Assembly: GCA_002733865.1 (NCBI GenBank)
Contig: NVXM01000008.1
Location: 92,979-156,978 of the forward strand
Direction of reading: 5' to 3'
DNA from: Sphingopyxis sp.
Lineage (GTDB): Bacteria; Pseudomonadota; Alphaproteobacteria; Sphingomonadales; Sphingomonadaceae
DNA length: 64,000 nt
Shown here: piece after piece, positions 62,921 to 64,000 of the stretch
Numbering within the stretch: position 1 is the stretch's first letter
Layout: the number at the start of each line of letters is the position of its first letter
The notes under the pieces: generated by a model
The model's database searches: none
Seen by the model: only the letters and a program-made list of their open reading frames with translations
Told to the model about the DNA's origin: nothing
Position numbers and translations under genes: made by a program

Positions 62921-63838
62921 CTAGCCAGCCTGACCCAGCACCAGACAGGCGAGAAACATCAGCAATCCGGCAAAGCGATTGGAGCGGAATTTTGCGAGCG
63001 CATCGTCGCCGTCGGCACTGTTCAGGGTGAGCACCTGCCAGAGCAGATGGAGCGCGACAGGCAGAAGCGCCAGCAGTCCCAGCCATTGCGGACGCAATAT
63101 CCAGAAAGCGGCCGCCCAGCTTGCCAGCGCAATGGCATAAAAAGCCAGCACACCAAAACGCACATTATCACCCAGCCGCAGGGCGCTGGACCGGATACCG
63201 ACCAGCGCATCATCCTCACGGTCCTGCAGCGCATAGATCGTGTCATAGCCGATCACCCAGAAGATCGAACCTGCATAGAGCAACAGCATCGACCAGTGGA
63301 ATGCCGGCTCAATCGCCAGCCAGCCAACCAGCGCGCCCCAGCTGAACACCAGACCCAGCCAGGCCTGCGGCCACCAGGTGATGCGCTTCATAAACGGATA
63401 GGCAGCGACCAGAGCGAGACTGCCGAGCGCCACCAGCTTGGCGGTGCCGTTGATCTGCAACCAGACGACCAGGCCTATCAGGCACAATATCGCCAGCCAT
63501 ATCCACGCCGCCTTCAGCGACACCGCGCCACTGGCCAGCGGGCGCGACCGGGTCCGCTCCACCTGGCGGTCGAGATCGCGATCAATGATATCATTGTAGG
63601 CACAGCCCGCGCTGCGCATCGCGATCGAGCCGAGCAACAGCCAGAGCAACAGGTCCCATCGCTCGATCGCACCGCCAGCCAGCGCCACGCCCCAGGCGCA
63701 GGGCCAGAACAGCAGCCACCAGCCAATCGGACGGTCGAAACGGGCAAGCAGGGCGAAGGGACGAACTGAATTTGGCAGCAGGCCTACGATACCCTTGTGC
63801 TCGGAATCGGGAACGATCTGATCTGACTGGTTCGACAT
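62921..63838 (-). CDS. ubiA: 4-hydroxybenzoate polyprenyltransferase UbiA
   Basis: UbiA attaches the polyprenyl chain to 4-hydroxybenzoate in ubiquinone synthesis, in the inner membrane. Both Mg-prenyl-diphosphate motifs are seen: NDIIDRDLDRQVERTRSRP near residue 80 and YDTIYALQDREDD near 200. Eight or so hydrophobic segments lie around them. The length of 305 residues is normal. Divergent from a gene starting at 63973, with a repeat element in between. Confidence 0.96.
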   Translation of the reverse strand: MSNQSDQIVPDSEHKGIVGLLPNSVRPFALLARFDRPIGWWLLFWPCAWGVALAGGAIERWDLLLWLLLGSIAMRSAGCAYNDIIDRDLDRQVERTRSRPLASGAVSLKAAWIWLAILCLIGLVVWLQINGTAKLVALGSLALVAAYPFMKRITWWPQAWLGLVFSWGALVGWLAIEPAFHWSMLLLYAGSIFWVIGYDTIYALQDREDDALVGIRSSALRLGDNVRFGVLAFYAIALASWAAAFWILRPQWLGLLALLPVALHLLWQVLTLNSADGDDALAKFRSNRFAGLLMFLACLVLGQAG

Positions 63839-63866
63839 CCTGTCCGCTTATCGCTATTTCATGAAC

Positions 63867-63950
63867 TCGTCATCCTGAACTTGTTTCAGGACCTCCGTCG
63901 GACCAGAACTTTCTCCCGCAACAGATGCTGAAATAAATTCAGCATGACGA
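63867..63950. repeat. Dispersed inverted-repeat element, copy 2
   Basis: Left end TCGTCATCCTGAACTTG plus TTTCAGGACC and right end ATTCAGCATGACGA. The left 26 bases match copy 1 (59228) with a single difference; the right half differs but keeps the inverted TCGTCA/TGACGA termini and can form GCTGAA-TAAA-TTCAGC. Intergenic between ubiA and the next gene. Confidence 0.75.
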
Positions 63951-63972
63951 AAAGGAAACGCGGCGCTAAACA

Positions 63973-64000
63973 ATGCCCATGCCCGCTACCCCCGCCTATC
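63973..64000 (+). CDS. Possible start of a downstream gene (MPMPATPAY...), cut by the window edge
   Basis: ATG codons at 63973 and 63979 open a frame reading MPMPATPAY up to the window end. In sphingomonads the gene divergent from ubiA is often the 16S rRNA m3U1498 methyltransferase rsmE. Nine residues are too few to identify it, so this is only a placement by context. Confidence 0.35.

Noticed and set aside
1..64000. Prophage, integrative element, insertion sequence or CRISPR array
   Set aside because: No integrase, transposase, phage structural gene, cas gene or regularly spaced direct repeats were seen on either strand.

Overview
The window is a stretch of chromosome from an alphaproteobacterium, most likely a member of the Sphingomonadales (Sphingopyxis / Sphingorhabdus / Parasphingorhabdus-like). 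The reasons are the gene content and order: cpoB-tilS-ftsH, a PhoK-type alkaline phosphatase, a methionine synthase split into two genes behind an ArsR-methyltransferase fusion, ybgC-tolQRAB-pal, dciA next to mutY, and many dispersed short inverted repeats. It is moderately GC-rich and gene-dense. I saw no rRNA, tRNA, CRISPR array, integrase or transposase gene. Identifications rest on reading the protein sequences and on remembered family features; no database search was run.

Layout. 1-7 kb: end of cpoB, tilS, ftsH, rpoZ, a two-HKD phospholipase D, a class A beta-lactamase-like lipoprotein and two tiny lipoproteins. 7-13 kb: a methionine operon (ArsR-methyltransferase, metF, metH in two pieces) behind a promoter with an embedded palindrome and a probably leaderless mRNA. 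13-23 kb: envelope and repair genes (beta-helix protein, PhoK, DsbD plus a redoxin, exported methyltransferase, orphan HigA-like protein, uvrB, DUF3617 lipoprotein). 23-28 kb: a VOC gene with a decayed copy beside it, two exported amidohydrolases, a DksA-like protein, and an ArsR-SRPBCC pair. 28-33 kb: the tol-pal operon. 33-42 kb: M16 peptidase, PmtA-like methyltransferase, a frameshifted monooxygenase, an MFS transporter, a CDC48-type AAA ATPase, a candidate small RNA and a LysR regulator. 42-55 kb: housekeeping genes (cyclophilin, MgtE, NudC, MutY, DciA, two DsbA-like proteins, SMC) and a small gene with a Fur box.

55-59 kb is the most accessory part. It holds a BrnT toxin with a frameshifted BrnA antitoxin, then a leftward run soxR / YqcI-YcgG heme N-oxygenase-like / DUF1989, and a rightward pair of VOC genes behind a well-formed SoxR box. 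A 169-bp inverted-repeat element lies between soxR and that box. 59-64 kb holds further repeats, an operon of aldo/keto reductase, nitronate-monooxygenase-like and zinc-binding dehydrogenase genes, ubiA, and the first codons of another gene.

The candidates most worth following are the SoxR-linked N-oxygenase/DUF1989 pair, the two ArsR loci whose operators lie inside leaderless promoters, the small RNA near 41.2 kb, the BrnTA frameshift and the Fur-box gene at 45.4 kb.
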